Shown here in pieces: positions 30,134 to 30,624 of a stretch of 30,624 nt of DNA (positions are counted from its first letter, which is position 1; each line of letters begins with the position of its first letter). The translations under genes and the position numbers were made by a program. Source of the stretch: Zopfochytrium polystomum (Eukaryota; Chytridiomycota; Chytridiomycetes; Chytridiales; Chytridiaceae); assembly GCA_025765615.1 (NCBI GenBank), contig JAIVFJ010000504.1:1-30624 (forward strand), given 5' to 3'. The notes beneath the pieces are model-generated. The model saw only the letters and a program-made list of their open reading frames with translations. It made no database searches and was not told the origin of the DNA.

Positions 30134-30493
30134 ATGGAACGCAACAGTTCGAGTCCCTGTCACCATCCGCGAAGCAGACGAGGGATCCCGATGCAACCAA
30201 GCAGCAGCGACAGAAGCGTGGGCGACCTCTCTTCCTGGGCCGCTGAAGTATTGGGGTTCCATAAAACGGATCCAGGCCGGCGACTTCGCATTTGGGATGT
30301 GGCGTGTGAGTGTCATCAAGACGAGCGCGCTGGCCACGGCATTTTGCACTGACCCGTGCGCGCCCCAGTCAGGAGTGGATTGTTTTCCGATATCGCGGTG
30401 GCTCTTTTGCAATCGGAACGTTCAAGTAATTCTCTTTCCACTGTTAGTAACCAGCAGAACGATCTAACGCGCTCAATAGGCTCCACCGAGTAG
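30134..30493 (+). CDS. Possible small serine-rich protein, two exons
   Basis: Exon 1 (30134-30305) starts MERNSSSPCHHPRSRRG and includes SSWAAEVLGFHKTDPGRRLR. A consensus GTGAGT donor and a CCCCAG acceptor define a 63-nt intron. Exon 2 (30369-30493) continues FRSGLFSDIAVALLQSERSS to a TAG stop, giving 98 residues with agreeing phase. An alternative unspliced frame starting at a nearby ATG (MKKWNATVRVPVTIREADEG) is also open for about 113 residues, so the model is tentative. No family is recognised. Its 3' end overlaps a minus-strand candidate. Confidence 0.3.
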
Positions 30494-30624
30494 TTGTGCT
30501 GCAGTCACCCCTCTTTGCTCGTATCTTCTTGACGGCATCCTCCAGCCCAGCTTCCAGCAGCGATGACTCCTTTTTTGTTTTGGAAACAGGAGGAGATAAG
30601 AGGATTACCGTTGAGTCGATCGAG
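30444..30624 (-). CDS. Possible 3' end of a gene running off the right edge
   Basis: On the minus strand, an exon from 30569 encodes ESSLLEAGLEDAVKKIRAKR and continues to a TAA at 30444-30446. A donor GTAATC at 30608 and an acceptor ending AAAAAAG at 30570 would form a short 39-nt intron after a partial exon (30624-30609). The amphipathic, charged composition looks coding. No family can be named from so little, and it overlaps the plus-strand candidate. Confidence 0.3.
   Translation of the reverse strand, partial: SIDSTVILLSPPVSKTKKESSLLEAGLEDAVKKIRAKRGDCSTTTRWSLLSALDRSAGY

Overview
This looks like eukaryotic nuclear DNA, most likely from an early-diverging fungus (a chytrid is my best guess). 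The reasons are short GT-AG introns (mostly 50-130 nt, often starting GTGAGT), an ankyrin-like protein built on the VLQWW repeat that I associate with chytrids, a fungal vacuolar-type CPS1 peptidase, and many dinucleotide microsatellites. The lineage call is inference. Gene density is high. Base composition is patchy: very GC-rich at about 12-14 kb and 20-22.5 kb, and AT-richer in a transposon at about 3.4-6.1 kb.

Layout, left to right. Positions 1-50 hold the first 17 codons of the splicing factor YJU2/CCDC94 (minus strand, running off the edge). Positions 654-2877 hold a six-exon membrane-anchored M20 carboxypeptidase. About 80 bp upstream of its start lies a decayed copy of the YJU2 5' end. 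Positions 3463-6054 hold an intact DD34E Tc1/mariner-type transposase and a convergent three-exon zinc-finger/coiled-coil gene whose stop codon is only about 45 bp from the transposase stop. I read this as a two-gene transposon. Next come a small unrecognised membrane-type gene (minus) and a divergent F-box-like gene with frame breaks. Then follow a tRNA-Arg(ACG), a broken MULE transposase relic, and two tandem diverged copies of an unrecognised multi-exon gene (9.7-11.3 kb).

From 12 to 17.4 kb, two minus-strand genes encode a long Pro/Gln-rich protein and a 12-repeat ankyrin-like protein. Positions 17767-19611 encode INTS11, the catalytic endonuclease of the Integrator complex, on a single exon. 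A GC-rich gene for a basic coiled-coil, low-complexity protein starts 55 bp after it. The right third holds three minus-strand genes: the mitochondrial insertase OXA1, a RING + von Willebrand A protein (probable E3 ubiquitin ligase), and an eight-exon ACAA2-type thiolase with a 17-nt micro-exon. Two weak convergent gene models lie at the right edge.

Most genes are independent housekeeping functions (splicing, snRNA processing, mitochondrial membrane insertion, fatty acid oxidation, peptide degradation), with no operon-like logic. The transposase and its companion are the exception and probably act together. A caution for all models: several genes show single-nucleotide frame breaks, some at C or G runs, which suggests assembly errors rather than real pseudogenes.
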